A stretch of DNA of 64,000 nt. Source: Meconema thalassinum (lineage: Eukaryota; Arthropoda; Insecta; Orthoptera; Tettigoniidae). Shown here piece by piece: positions 55,997 through 64,000 of this stretch; position 1 is the first letter of the stretch, and the number at the start of each line of letters is the position of its first letter. The DNA is taken from the NCBI GenBank assembly GCA_946902985.2, contig OX336389.2, forward strand, positions 978,084,084 through 978,148,083. Reading direction: 5' to 3'. A program made the translations under genes and the position numbers. The notes under the pieces are model-generated. The model had not been told where the DNA came from. It ran no database searches and worked only from the letters and a program-made list of their open reading frames with translations.

Positions 55997-58259
55997 ACAG
56001 GGCGTTACCAAATCGACTTCATTATGGTCAAGCAGAGGTTTCGAAACCAGATTTTGGATTGTAAAACATATCCTGGTGCTGACATAAACTCTGATCACAA
56101 TCTGCTTGTAATGAAATGCAGATTAAAGTTGAAGAAACTGAAGAAAAGTCAAAAGCCAAAAAGGTGGGCAATAGACAGACTGAAAGAGAAGGATGTAAAC
56201 GAAAGATTCAAGAAGAGTATAAAGGAAGGACTAATGAAAAACCCTAAACAAACTTCAATTGCAGACAAATGGGCACTTTTGAAGAATGAAATAACAAAAT
56301 CCGCAGAAGAAAACATTGGTAGGAAAGAAAGAATAGGTAGAAAACCGTGGATCACTCAGGATATACTAGAATTGATGGATGAAAGGCGGAAACACAAGAA
56401 TCTAAGAGATGAAAAGGGGAAAGCAGAATACAGACGTCTGAGAAATGAGGTTAACAAGAAGTGCAAGGAAGCGAAAGAAGAATGGTTGAAAGAGAAATGT
56501 GCAGGTATAGAAAATTGTCTGAAATTAGGAAAAGTAGACACAGCTTATCGAAGGATTAAGAATACTTTTGGGGAAAAGAAGACTAAGTGCTGTAATATTA
56601 AGGACACAAATGGAAAGCCTCTAACAGATAGGGAAGAAAAGGTTGAGAGATGGAAAGCTTACATAGAGAGTTTGTATAAGGGAAAGGAGATTGAGAATCA
56701 TGTAATGGAAAGGGAGGAGGAAATTGATGAGGATGCGAAAGGAGATTTAATATTGAGATCAGAATTTGATAGAGCTTTGGAAGACTTAAGCAGGAACAAA
56801 GCACCAGGCATAGATGATATACCGATTGAGTTGCTACGCTGCATAGGAGATGAAGGTCTGATCAGGTTATTTCACTTGGTGTGTAGGATTTATGAGACAG
56901 GTGAGGTACCCCCTGATTTCAAGAAGAATGTAATCATCCCTATACCAAAGAAAATGGGAGCTGACAGATGTGAAGATTACCGTACAATCAGCTTGATTAC
57001 TCATGCTTCAAAGATCCTGTCTAGAATAATTTACAAGAGGATTGAAAGCCAGATAGAAATGGAGTTGGGTGAAGACCAGTTTGGTTTCAGGAGAAATGTA
57101 GGAACAAGGGAAGCTGTACTAAGTCTTAGGCTGATTTTAGAAGGTAGAATAAGGAAAGATAAGAGAACGTTCATGGCTTTTGTAGACTTAGAAAAGGCTT
57201 TTGATAACGTTGATTGGACTAAATTGTTTGACATTTTGAAATCAATTGGAATAAAGTACAGGGATAGGAGGTTGATATACAATCTGTACAGAAACCAGAC
57301 AGCAGTCATTCGAGTTGAAGGACATGAGAGAGAAGCTGGTATTCAGAAAGGTGTAAGGCAAGGCTGCAACTTATCACCCATACTTTTCAATCTTTACATT
57401 GAACAAGCAATGAAGGAAATTAGAGAAAAATTTAAAGTGGGAGTGAAGATTCAAGGAGAAATAATTTCAACTCTGAGATTTGCTGATGACATAGTCATCT
57501 TGGCCGACAAGCCTGAGGATTTGAATGGGTTTTTGAATGGTATGGACTCCGTCTTACGGAAAGAATTCATGATGAAAATAAATAAATGTAAAACAAAAAT
57601 ACTGGAATGCAGTCGAAATAAATCAGAAACCTCTATGGAGATCAAATTGGCAGGTGAAAAGCTGAAGGAAGTAGGAGACTTCTCTTACTTAGGAAGCAGA
57701 ATAACCAGTGATGGACGAAGCAAAGAGGATATTAAAAGTAGGTTGGCTCAGGCAAAGAAAGCATTTCTACAAAAAAGGAATCTGCTGACATCGAATATAG
57801 ATTTAGGTATTAGGAAGTCATTTTTGAAAGCCTTTGTCTGGAGCGTGGCGCTCTATGGAAGTGAAACTTGGACTATTGGTGCAGCAGAAAAGAGGAGAAT
57901 TGAAGCATTTGAAATGTGGTGTTACAGGAGAATGATGAAGATCAGATGGGTAGATAGGGTTACAAACAAAGAGGTATTAAGACGAGTGGGAGAGGAGAGA
58001 TGTTTCTGGCGACTGCTAATGAAGAGAAGAGATAGGTTGGTAGGACACATACTAAGACACCCAGGAATAGCAAGCTTAGTTATGGAAGGAAGGGTCGAGG
58101 ACAAAAACTGTAGGGGTAGACCAAGGTTAGAATATGTTAAACAGATTGCCTCCGATGTAGGGTGTCGGAGCTATGTAGAGATGAAACGATTAGCTCAGGA
58201 CAGGGAGGCATGGAGAGCTGCATCAAACCAGTCAAAAGACTGAAGACTCAAACAACAAC
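55997..58259 (+). mobile_element. RTE-type LINE copy B, 5'-truncated, with 9-bp target duplication
   Basis: Begins inside the endonuclease region (cagggcgttaccaaatcgac) and ends ctgaagactcaaacaacaac. The direct repeat agcaataat lies at 55988-55996 and 58260-58268. It has the fewest lesions of the RTE copies here and served as the reference for reading copies A, C and D. Confidence 0.93.
56024..58243 (+). CDS. RTE reverse transcriptase, 739 codons, N-terminal endonuclease truncated
   Basis: An uninterrupted frame. It opens with the last endonuclease residues (the SDHN motif at INSDHNLLVMKC, about residues 25-36), then a basic coiled-coil linker with KPWITQDILELMDERRKHKN, and the RT: SRNKAPGIDDIPIELLRC, CEDYRTISLITHASKI, DQFGFRRNVGTREAV, motif A FVDLEKAFDNVDWTK, motif B GVRQGCNLSPILFNLYIEQ, motif C LRFADDIVILAD and YLGSRITSDGRSKEDIKSRL. 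The C-terminal part has GSETWTIGAAEKRRIEAFEM, DRLVGHILRHPG and GRPRLEYVKQIASDVG. It ends NQSKD, followed by TGA. The YADD-like box is FADD with both aspartates present, so the polymerase could in principle fold. The missing endonuclease and 5' end argue against autonomous activity. Confidence 0.93.
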   Translation: MVKQRFRNQILDCKTYPGADINSDHNLLVMKCRLKLKKLKKSQKPKRWAIDRLKEKDVNERFKKSIKEGLMKNPKQTSIADKWALLKNEITKSAEENIGRKERIGRKPWITQDILELMDERRKHKNLRDEKGKAEYRRLRNEVNKKCKEAKEEWLKEKCAGIENCLKLGKVDTAYRRIKNTFGEKKTKCCNIKDTNGKPLTDREEKVERWKAYIESLYKGKEIENHVMEREEEIDEDAKGDLILRSEFDRALEDLSRNKAPGIDDIPIELLRCIGDEGLIRLFHLVCRIYETGEVPPDFKKNVIIPIPKKMGADRCEDYRTISLITHASKILSRIIYKRIESQIEMELGEDQFGFRRNVGTREAVLSLRLILEGRIRKDKRTFMAFVDLEKAFDNVDWTKLFDILKSIGIKYRDRRLIYNLYRNQTAVIRVEGHEREAGIQKGVRQGCNLSPILFNLYIEQAMKEIREKFKVGVKIQGEIISTLRFADDIVILADKPEDLNGFLNGMDSVLRKEFMMKINKCKTKILECSRNKSETSMEIKLAGEKLKEVGDFSYLGSRITSDGRSKEDIKSRLAQAKKAFLQKRNLLTSNIDLGIRKSFLKAFVWSVALYGSETWTIGAAEKRRIEAFEMWCYRRMMKIRWVDRVTNKEVLRRVGEERCFWRLLMKRRDRLVGHILRHPGIASLVMEGRVEDKNCRGRPRLEYVKQIASDVGCRSYVEMKRLAQDREAWRAASNQSKD

Positions 58260-58268
58260 AGCAATAAT

Positions 58269-60200
58269 CAACTGTCTTCCTGACCGGACCCTTGCAAGAC
58301 AATTCGATTCATCAGGCTCAAGCAAGATGAGTCTAATATGGACTTTCATTCCAAGGTATCACTAGCACTGCAGGCTTGCATGTGGAGTAAGAAATTGCAG
58401 AGTGCTGTGGTATCAGCTACACCAGTCTCAGACGAATATTAGAGTGGCAAAATTCTTAATGCTATTAAATTACTGAAATGAGTTTGGTTTTTCAAATTAC
58501 TTCTTAAGTATATTTAAACACCACATAACAAAACAATAAAATAGACCATTACTTGTAAATAAAGTGAGGAAATTATGGAAAAATTAAACTTACAAATAAC
58601 AGCACCAAACAATCAATCAATGTAGACCATTAAGTAGTTGGTCAGCTTTTCAAAATGAAGAAAGCACCTTGTATGAGTATAAATATTATTCTTATAATCC
58701 CTTCTATGTAACCACAAGGCAAATACTCTGATTAGTTTATGGAAAAGGTTTTGAAAATAAATAAGAGAAGAAGCATTTTATCGTGAATATGCATTAAGGT
58801 ATGTTTAAACGTTGCGAAATAAAATCTACATTTGTCAACAAACTCGTTTGAGATTTTTACCACAAAGCACACACCATTGGACTAAGATAGTCATATATTG
58901 AAATCAGTATTATCTGTTCTATCTTCACAATAAAAAAATAGTTTAATGAAAAAAACACATCAACTTTCAAAATGTGATAAAATTTCCAAAAATGTTTTTG
59001 CCCGGATTTTTACTTCACTAAGTTGAAGTATACCCTTCATAGAATGTTGTGAACTAGGATCTTTAAATTACCAGTTATAGATAAGGAGCTAGACAATAAA
59101 TTTGAAAAAGACGTATAAATAAATTAATTAATTATAATAATTAAAATAATTATAAAAATAGCTTCATTCACAACATTAAATAGTTCTAGTTTACAACATT
59201 CCCACATTCATTAGCTTTAATTTGATGTATTAAAAATCCCTTACCTCAACTGTAAGGTTATTTATGTTTATTTGAAGTACACAAAGTGTACAAAAATGTT
59301 ATATCAAGAAAAACATCACTGAAGTTTTAGAACCATGTTGTGAACATAACACACTCACTTGGGCTTCTTAGAACTAGCCTGCTCCATAGGTTGGTCCCTC
59401 TTTTTGAAGTTTCTTGTCTTCTTTGCGTTTTCTTCAGCCTCTCAGGTACCGCTCAATATTTACAGAAGATAATTTGGAGTGAGAAGTACTAGCCTTTACA
59501 TTACGCCTACCTTCTGATTCGCTATTTACATTGACAGCACTATTAACACTGACATTCATCTTATTGTGTCTGTTCCCTTGATATTTCCGCTTTTTCTACG
59601 CACCAGATCGGCTTTCAGAACCCATTTTATACGCACTCACAAAGAAAAGCTCACAAGTCACAATGAGAGAGATCACACGGACACAAGGTAGCTGACATAT
59701 TTGTTTATGTCTGTTGCTCGGCAATGGAATCCTACACCAAAGCGGTTATTCAAACACTGAAGTCTTTGGAATATAAAAGTAATGACATCTATTGTTCACA
59801 ACCAAAACTAAGAACTATATACCCAGAAGGAATGCAAGGAGGGAGATTCGAAAAAGAAAATCTGACAAGATATTCACTGTAGGATGTAGGCAGGACACTG
59901 CAGCCACTCCCCATGACACGTGCGCATGAGGCTATTTAAGTCTTATTTTCAGGCACTTACAGTTGGAATATATGTATGAATTATCTCTCATTTTGAAGAA
60001 GATATATCTAGCTTTCATTTCCGATGAAAAAAATTAAAAGAATTTTTTTTAGCAAAAAAATGACATTTTCAACGTTGCAACACACCTTAATTAAAAAAAG
60101 TTATTTTAAAATGGAAAAGAACTTAATATAATGTTCATGAAGAGCCAATATTTAATTAATAATCTTACTTTGATAGCCCGTATTTAGTGGTTGACAAAAT
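58269..60200. other. Mostly non-coding; possible decayed N-terminus of a transposon gene at about 59360-59630
   Basis: AT-rich. On the minus strand near 59620 a frame starts MGSESRSGA, meets a stop, then reads KKRKYQGNRHNKMNV and ASTSHSKLSSVNIERYL. Basic starts with a KYxGNR motif occur in multi-copy arthropod transposon genes, but the match is too short to name. Nothing else is supported. Confidence 0.3.
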
Positions 60201-60204
60201 CAAA

Positions 60205-60425
60205 ATCATGAAACAAACAAACTGACAACTTAACCTTGAGCATTTCTCATCTCCGGTTAAAAACTTATCGAGTGTCGCTTTTGACAACAAAGAACTTGAA
60301 ATTCTGGGAAGGGGGCCCAAACTCAACTGGGAAGAAGAAATTAATGATAGAATGCTAACCACTTTAGTCGCAGAATCAGAAGCAGCCATAAGGAAACTCC
60401 CTTTAGATAAACAAAAAGATGATGA
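60205..60425 (+). pseudogene. Retroelement protein fragment, possibly Penelope-like N-terminal part
   Basis: One open frame gives VKNLSSVAFDNKELEILGRG, then PKLNWEEEINDRMLTTLVAE and SEAAIRKLPLDKQKD. The NLSS...E...L..GPK layout followed by a helical E-x-E-x-A-I segment resembles the start of Penelope-like element proteins in arthropods. No RT or GIY-YIG motif follows, because the I-like LINE end begins at 60420. The assignment is tentative. Confidence 0.35.
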
Positions 60426-60713
60426 TGATAATTGTTGTTTTAAGGGGCCTAACATCGAGGTTATCGGCCCCTAATGAAATGGCGTGAAATGAAAGGATGT
60501 AGATAAAAACAGCTCACTGCCATGGATGAAACGAAAATGGTGTTTATAAAACAGACAGTGAGCCCCAAAAAGTATGCCTTATTTGAATAAAAAGAATAAA
60601 AGGCGGATGGTAAAAAAGAATAAAACAAATAAGGCATAGTGAACAATAAAATAGACGAATACAATAAAAAACATAAAACAGACTTAACCTGAATTAAAAG
60701 TCGTAACTACACA

Positions 60714-63700
60714 TTAAAACTTAAAAAAGTAACCACTCTCCCTCATAAACCGGATGGCGAGGTCTACTGACGGCCCGTCATCACGGAGAATAAGGGAGAG
60801 GGTATTAGGCAGTTTAAGAGTCCTTTGCAGATCGGCCAGATCCACACACTCCAAGAGAATGTGTGCCACAGTTAGATGGGCACCGCAAGTACACACAGGG
60901 GGATCTTCTCTCGAGTCGACAGAGTACCACAGCTTTTTTCCGGAGAGATCGGAAGGAAGAATTCCACACCTTCGTTGTCTCCTTGATGCCTCTCCTTTTG
61001 TTGGGTGGAGGCGTGGCACGCCACGCTTCCTCCCAATGCGACAGGATCGAATGCCGCAACTGAGAGCGCACATCACTAGCAGGCACCTTATACGGTAGCG
61101 AGGGCAGTGCGACTGCCTCTCTCACCGCCTGATCAGCAAGCTCGTTTCCTGCAATACACATGTGGCTAGGAAGCCACACAAAGGTCACCCCAGTTCCAGC
61201 GTTACACGAACTAACGAGCAGGTCGTGCACACGCTGGACCAACGGGTGCTTCGGGAAACACACATTGAGCGCTTGCAGCGCACTCAGAGAGTCAGTACAC
61301 ACAAGAAAGTGCTGGTGATCGTCTGATAACGAGTACAGCAGAGCCTCTAAGATAGCATAGAGCTCCGCTGTGTACACGCCACAAGCCTCGGGAAGTGAAA
61401 AGAGAAACAGACGATCCTCAACCACAAATGCACAGCCTACTTTCTCGTTTACTCTCAAACCATCCGTGAATAGAAGCCCTGAACCTGGATACCGGCTCAC
61501 CACGGACTGGAACAGCCTCCGATGGACGGAGGAGTCCGACTTGGGGCCGGTGTGCAGATCCAGGATGATATCAGGGCGAGAGACCATCCACGGAGGGGCC
61601 TTGCTAGGAACTCGGACGATACAGGAGACTGAAGGAAATCGGAACTGACGGTATAAGTCATCCAAGCGAATCCCCACCAGGCGAGCGCATCATACAGCTG
61701 GCGATTCGGATTGGTAAACAAACATGGACAGCTTGGATGAAGTGGCATCTGTCAAATAGTTGCAGCATAGGTCAGCAGTATTTGTTGGTGCCTCAGGTGT
61801 AAAGGAGGTACGCCAGCCTCAGCGAGCAAGCTGACGACTGGGCTCGTCCGAAAGGCTCCCGTCGCCAGCCTCACACCGCCGTGGTGGACACTGTCCACTA
61901 TAACAAGCACTGACTTACGGGCCGAACCATATGCTACACTGCCATAATCTAATTTAGATAAAATCAGTGCCTTATAAAAACATAGGAGCACCGTGCGGTC
62001 CGCCCCCCACGATGTACCGCTAAGAAACCGCAACATGTTGAGTTTCTTAACACAGGCAGTTTTCAAACACCGCACGTGTGGCTCCCACGTCAATTTCTGA
62101 TGGCACCGGTACACAGCAACAACAGGCAAAGCTACATCGCCCAGATAAAGCTCAGGATCAGGATAGAGAGTGCGCTTTCGGCAGAAATGGACAACGGAGG
62201 TCTTAGCGGTTGAGAACCGAAAGCCATGCTCTAGTGTCCAGCGTTCCACTCTCCGAATTGCTTGTCGTAGCTGTCGTTCAGCGACCTCCATATTGTGCGC
62301 ACTATAATGTAGAGCGAAGTCGTCTACATATAGCGACGGTACCACTGCTGGACTAGCAGCAGCGACTATACCGTTTATGGCAATAGCAAATAATGTTACG
62401 CTAAGCACCGATCCCTTTGGGACTCCGTTTTCCTGTATATGATATTGCGAATATGTCCCCCCTATTCGGACACGGAATAGGCGAAGGGACAGAAAATTCG
62501 CAATAAAGACCGGCAAGTTACCTCGGAATTTCTATTGATGCAGGGTAGAGAAGATGCCATAGCACCAATTGGTGTCATAGGCCTTCTCGAGGTCAAAGAA
62601 AACAGCACTAGGTGCTGTCTCCGGAGAAGAGCGTCCTGTATGGCGGTCTCCAGGCGTACCAGATGGTCGTTGGTACACCGAGATGCCCTGAATCCACACT
62701 GGTATTCAGCAGGAGTCCTCGCTTCTCCAGGACCCACACCAGACGCCGATTGACCATCCTCTCAAAGAGCTTGCACAGACCGTTAGTGAGACAAATAGGT
62801 CTGTAGCTCCCTGTCAAATTGGGATCCTTATCGGGCTTCAGGATAGGTATAATGATACCTTCCTGCCATTGCGCTGGAAACACACCTTCCAACCAGATAC
62901 GATTAAACACCCTGAGCAAATAACGAATGCTCTCATCGTTAAGGTGTTCAATAAAATGTTATTGGTTTTACGTCCCTTTTAACTACCCTGGCTTTTAGAG
63001 GTTAAGGTGTTTAAGCATCTGGTTGTGAATATTATCCAGGCCGGGAGACGTGTCCCTGCAGAGCGCCAGCGCTCCGCGGAGTTCCCACTCCGTAAAGGGC
63101 ATGTTGTACTCCTCCAAAGCGCGGGAAACAAAACTGAGCTGGAAACGCTCTGCCGCGCGCTTCATGACCACGAAGGCAGGATCATAGTTATCGGAACCAG
63201 ATATATCCGCAAAATAAGATGCGAGATGGATTGCAACGCGGTACGGATCTGTAACCTATTCATTATCAATGGAAATTCCCGGTACAGTAGAAGATGTCTG
63301 AATACCCGAGATGCGTCGTAGTTTAGTCCACATTTGAGAGGAGGGGGTAAGTGGCGTAAAGACGACACATACCGTTCCCACGATTCTTTCTTACTCTGGC
63401 GGATAAGAATCCGTGCCTTGGCACGAAATTTCTTAAACGCCATGGTTGGACGGTAGTGCTTATGAGCTCGACGATGGTCTCTTATTGCCGCTGCAATATC
63501 CTCTGTCCACCAAGGGACGAGTTTGCGACGAGGAGTCCCAGAAAAGGATGGAATTGACTATTCGGCGGCGGCAACAAGCACATCGGTGATGTGCTGTACC
63601 TCGTCATCGACGCTCCGGCAACCAAGATCAACGAACACAGCTCATTCTTGAAACGAGGGCCAATTTGCCCGCTTAAACACCCAACGACTGGGGAACTCCA

Positions 63701-63870
63701 CGGGCTTCTGGTTCCGAAGTGTAAGAACGATCGGGAAATGGTCACTGTCACAGAGGTCGTCGTGTACATACCAACCAAATAGGGGGACCAGCGCACGGCT
63801 ACACACACTCAAGTCAATATGTGAGTACGAGCCGTGCGCTAAGCGAAAATGTGTAGCTTCCGCTGTATTT
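60714..63870 (-). pseudogene. I-like LINE ORF2 (endonuclease end, RT, RNase H), frameshifted
   Basis: Minus-strand pieces in order: endonuclease end SHIDLSVCSRALV and DLCDSDHFPIVLTLR (SDH motif, about 63730); linker AFKKFRAKARILIRQSKKES; RT with WQEGIIIPILKPDKDPNLTG and SYRPICLTNGLCKLFERMV (about 62870-62790); YQCGFRASRCTNDHLVRLET; motif A in DLEKAYDT-like frame near 62590; GVPKGSVLSVTLFAIAINGI (about 62420); SLYVDDFALHYSAHN (YVDD box, about 62310). RNase H follows: LLFTDGLRVNEKVGCAFV, YTAELYAILEALL, VCTDSLSALQAL and SHMCIAGNELADQAV, so D, E, D, D are all visible. The last part has a CTCGAHLTVAHILLEC zinc motif and ends at about 60714. Frame changes near 62460, 61750 and 60815-61076. Confidence 0.85.
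62952..63000 (-). mobile_element. 49-bp SINE 3' tail insertion
   Basis: On the minus strand this reads as a tail with gggacgtaaaaccaataaca. It is flanked by gttaaggtgttcaa (62938-62951) and gttaaggtgtttaa (63001-63014), a 14-bp duplication with one change. It is an extremely 5'-truncated retroposition event within the LINE ORF2. Confidence 0.75.
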
Positions 63871-64000
63871 GAAATGAAAATCCACAGCCTGCTTCCAGTC
63901 TCCGACTGGGTCAGGAATGGAATGAATGAATGAAGCCCCCATCTAGCGGCGAGGATATGAACTGTGCCGGCTGCCGAAGCCTGACGCACTCCTCTGGGGC
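63871..64000 (-). mobile_element. SINE-A, 3' half, cut by the window end
   Basis: Starts gaaatgaaaatccacagcct and matches the first 130 bases of the other minus-strand SINE-A copies, with one extra aatg unit in the tail-side repeat (gaatgaatgaatgaag). The tRNA head lies beyond the window. Confidence 0.92.

Larger units (their letters stand above)
60420..64000 (-). mobile_element. I-superfamily LINE with RNase H, minus strand, runs off the window
   Basis: From right to left: endonuclease end, RT, RNase H and a zinc-knuckle-like C-terminal region. The 3' UTR ends in a stem (ggggcc at 60444-60449 pairing with ggcccc at 60466-60471) and a (atc)n-type tail at about 60420-60432. A SINE-A copy interrupts the endonuclease at 63871 and a 49-bp SINE tail lies at 62952-63000. 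The 5' part lies beyond the window. Confidence 0.85.

Noticed and set aside
60754..61648. Plus-strand frames across the I-like LINE
   Set aside because: Complement of the RNase H and C-terminal coding region.
1..64000. LTR retrotransposons or integrated viral genes
   Set aside because: No LTR pairs, no protease or integrase motifs and no viral replicase or capsid motifs were recognised on either strand.
31140..64000. Search for the preceding BIRC6 exon (start of the WD40-like region)
   Set aside because: No minus-strand frame with the expected HPxLNA or IKVxD-type residues was seen; it probably lies beyond the window.

Overview
The window reads as nuclear DNA of an arthropod, most likely an insect with a large genome. 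The mix of RTE, Jockey-like and I-like LINEs, tRNA-headed SINEs, hAT, piggyBac and Tc1/mariner elements fits Polyneoptera, possibly Orthoptera. That placement is an inference from repeat style, not from a marker gene. There is no bacterial, organellar, rRNA or CRISPR content.

Only one host gene is recognisable. Two spliced exons on the minus strand, at 30949-31130 and 24269-24403, encode consecutive parts of the N-terminal region of the giant ubiquitin-conjugating IAP BIRC6 (Bruce). Both have canonical AG/GT borders and their reading phases fit. No earlier exon was found to the right and no later exon to the left. The rest of the window would therefore be BIRC6 intron: one intron of 6.5 kb, one of at least 33 kb and one of at least 24 kb.

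Almost everything else is transposable elements, many nested. 1-5 kb: a pogo fragment and a Jockey/CR1-type LINE. 6-10.2 kb: a minus-strand LINE with gag-like, endonuclease and RT parts, hit by two opposed copies of one SINE (SINE-A). 10.3-19.2 kb: an RTE LINE (copy A) broken by a 2.5 kb element with 31-bp terminal repeats and by a 3.6 kb hAT element, whose intron holds a SINE that holds a foldback MITE. 20.1-21.9 kb: a piggyBac element whose middle is a palindrome of tRNA-like tandem units. 24.7-28.8 kb, inside the BIRC6 intron: a mariner relic, then a Tc1 relic split by a foldback MITE, itself split by a full Tc1 element with an intact 341-codon transposase. 32-36 kb: a small MITE, a mariner palindrome and a 293-bp tandem array carrying YY1/Pho-like motifs. 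36-43.9 kb: a ZMYM-type hAT relic and an unclassified DDE-like element, 0.69 kb of which is duplicated in inverted orientation. 46-54 kb: an RTE copy (D) that received an inverted RTE copy (C), two SINEs, a mariner, a Tc1 and an IS630/Tc1-like element. 56-58.3 kb: RTE copy B with an uninterrupted 739-codon RT frame and a 9-bp target duplication. 60.4-64 kb: a minus-strand I-like LINE with RNase H.

Target-site duplications read directly from the sequence set many of the borders and the order of insertions. Family names rest on motif recognition and have not been checked against a database.
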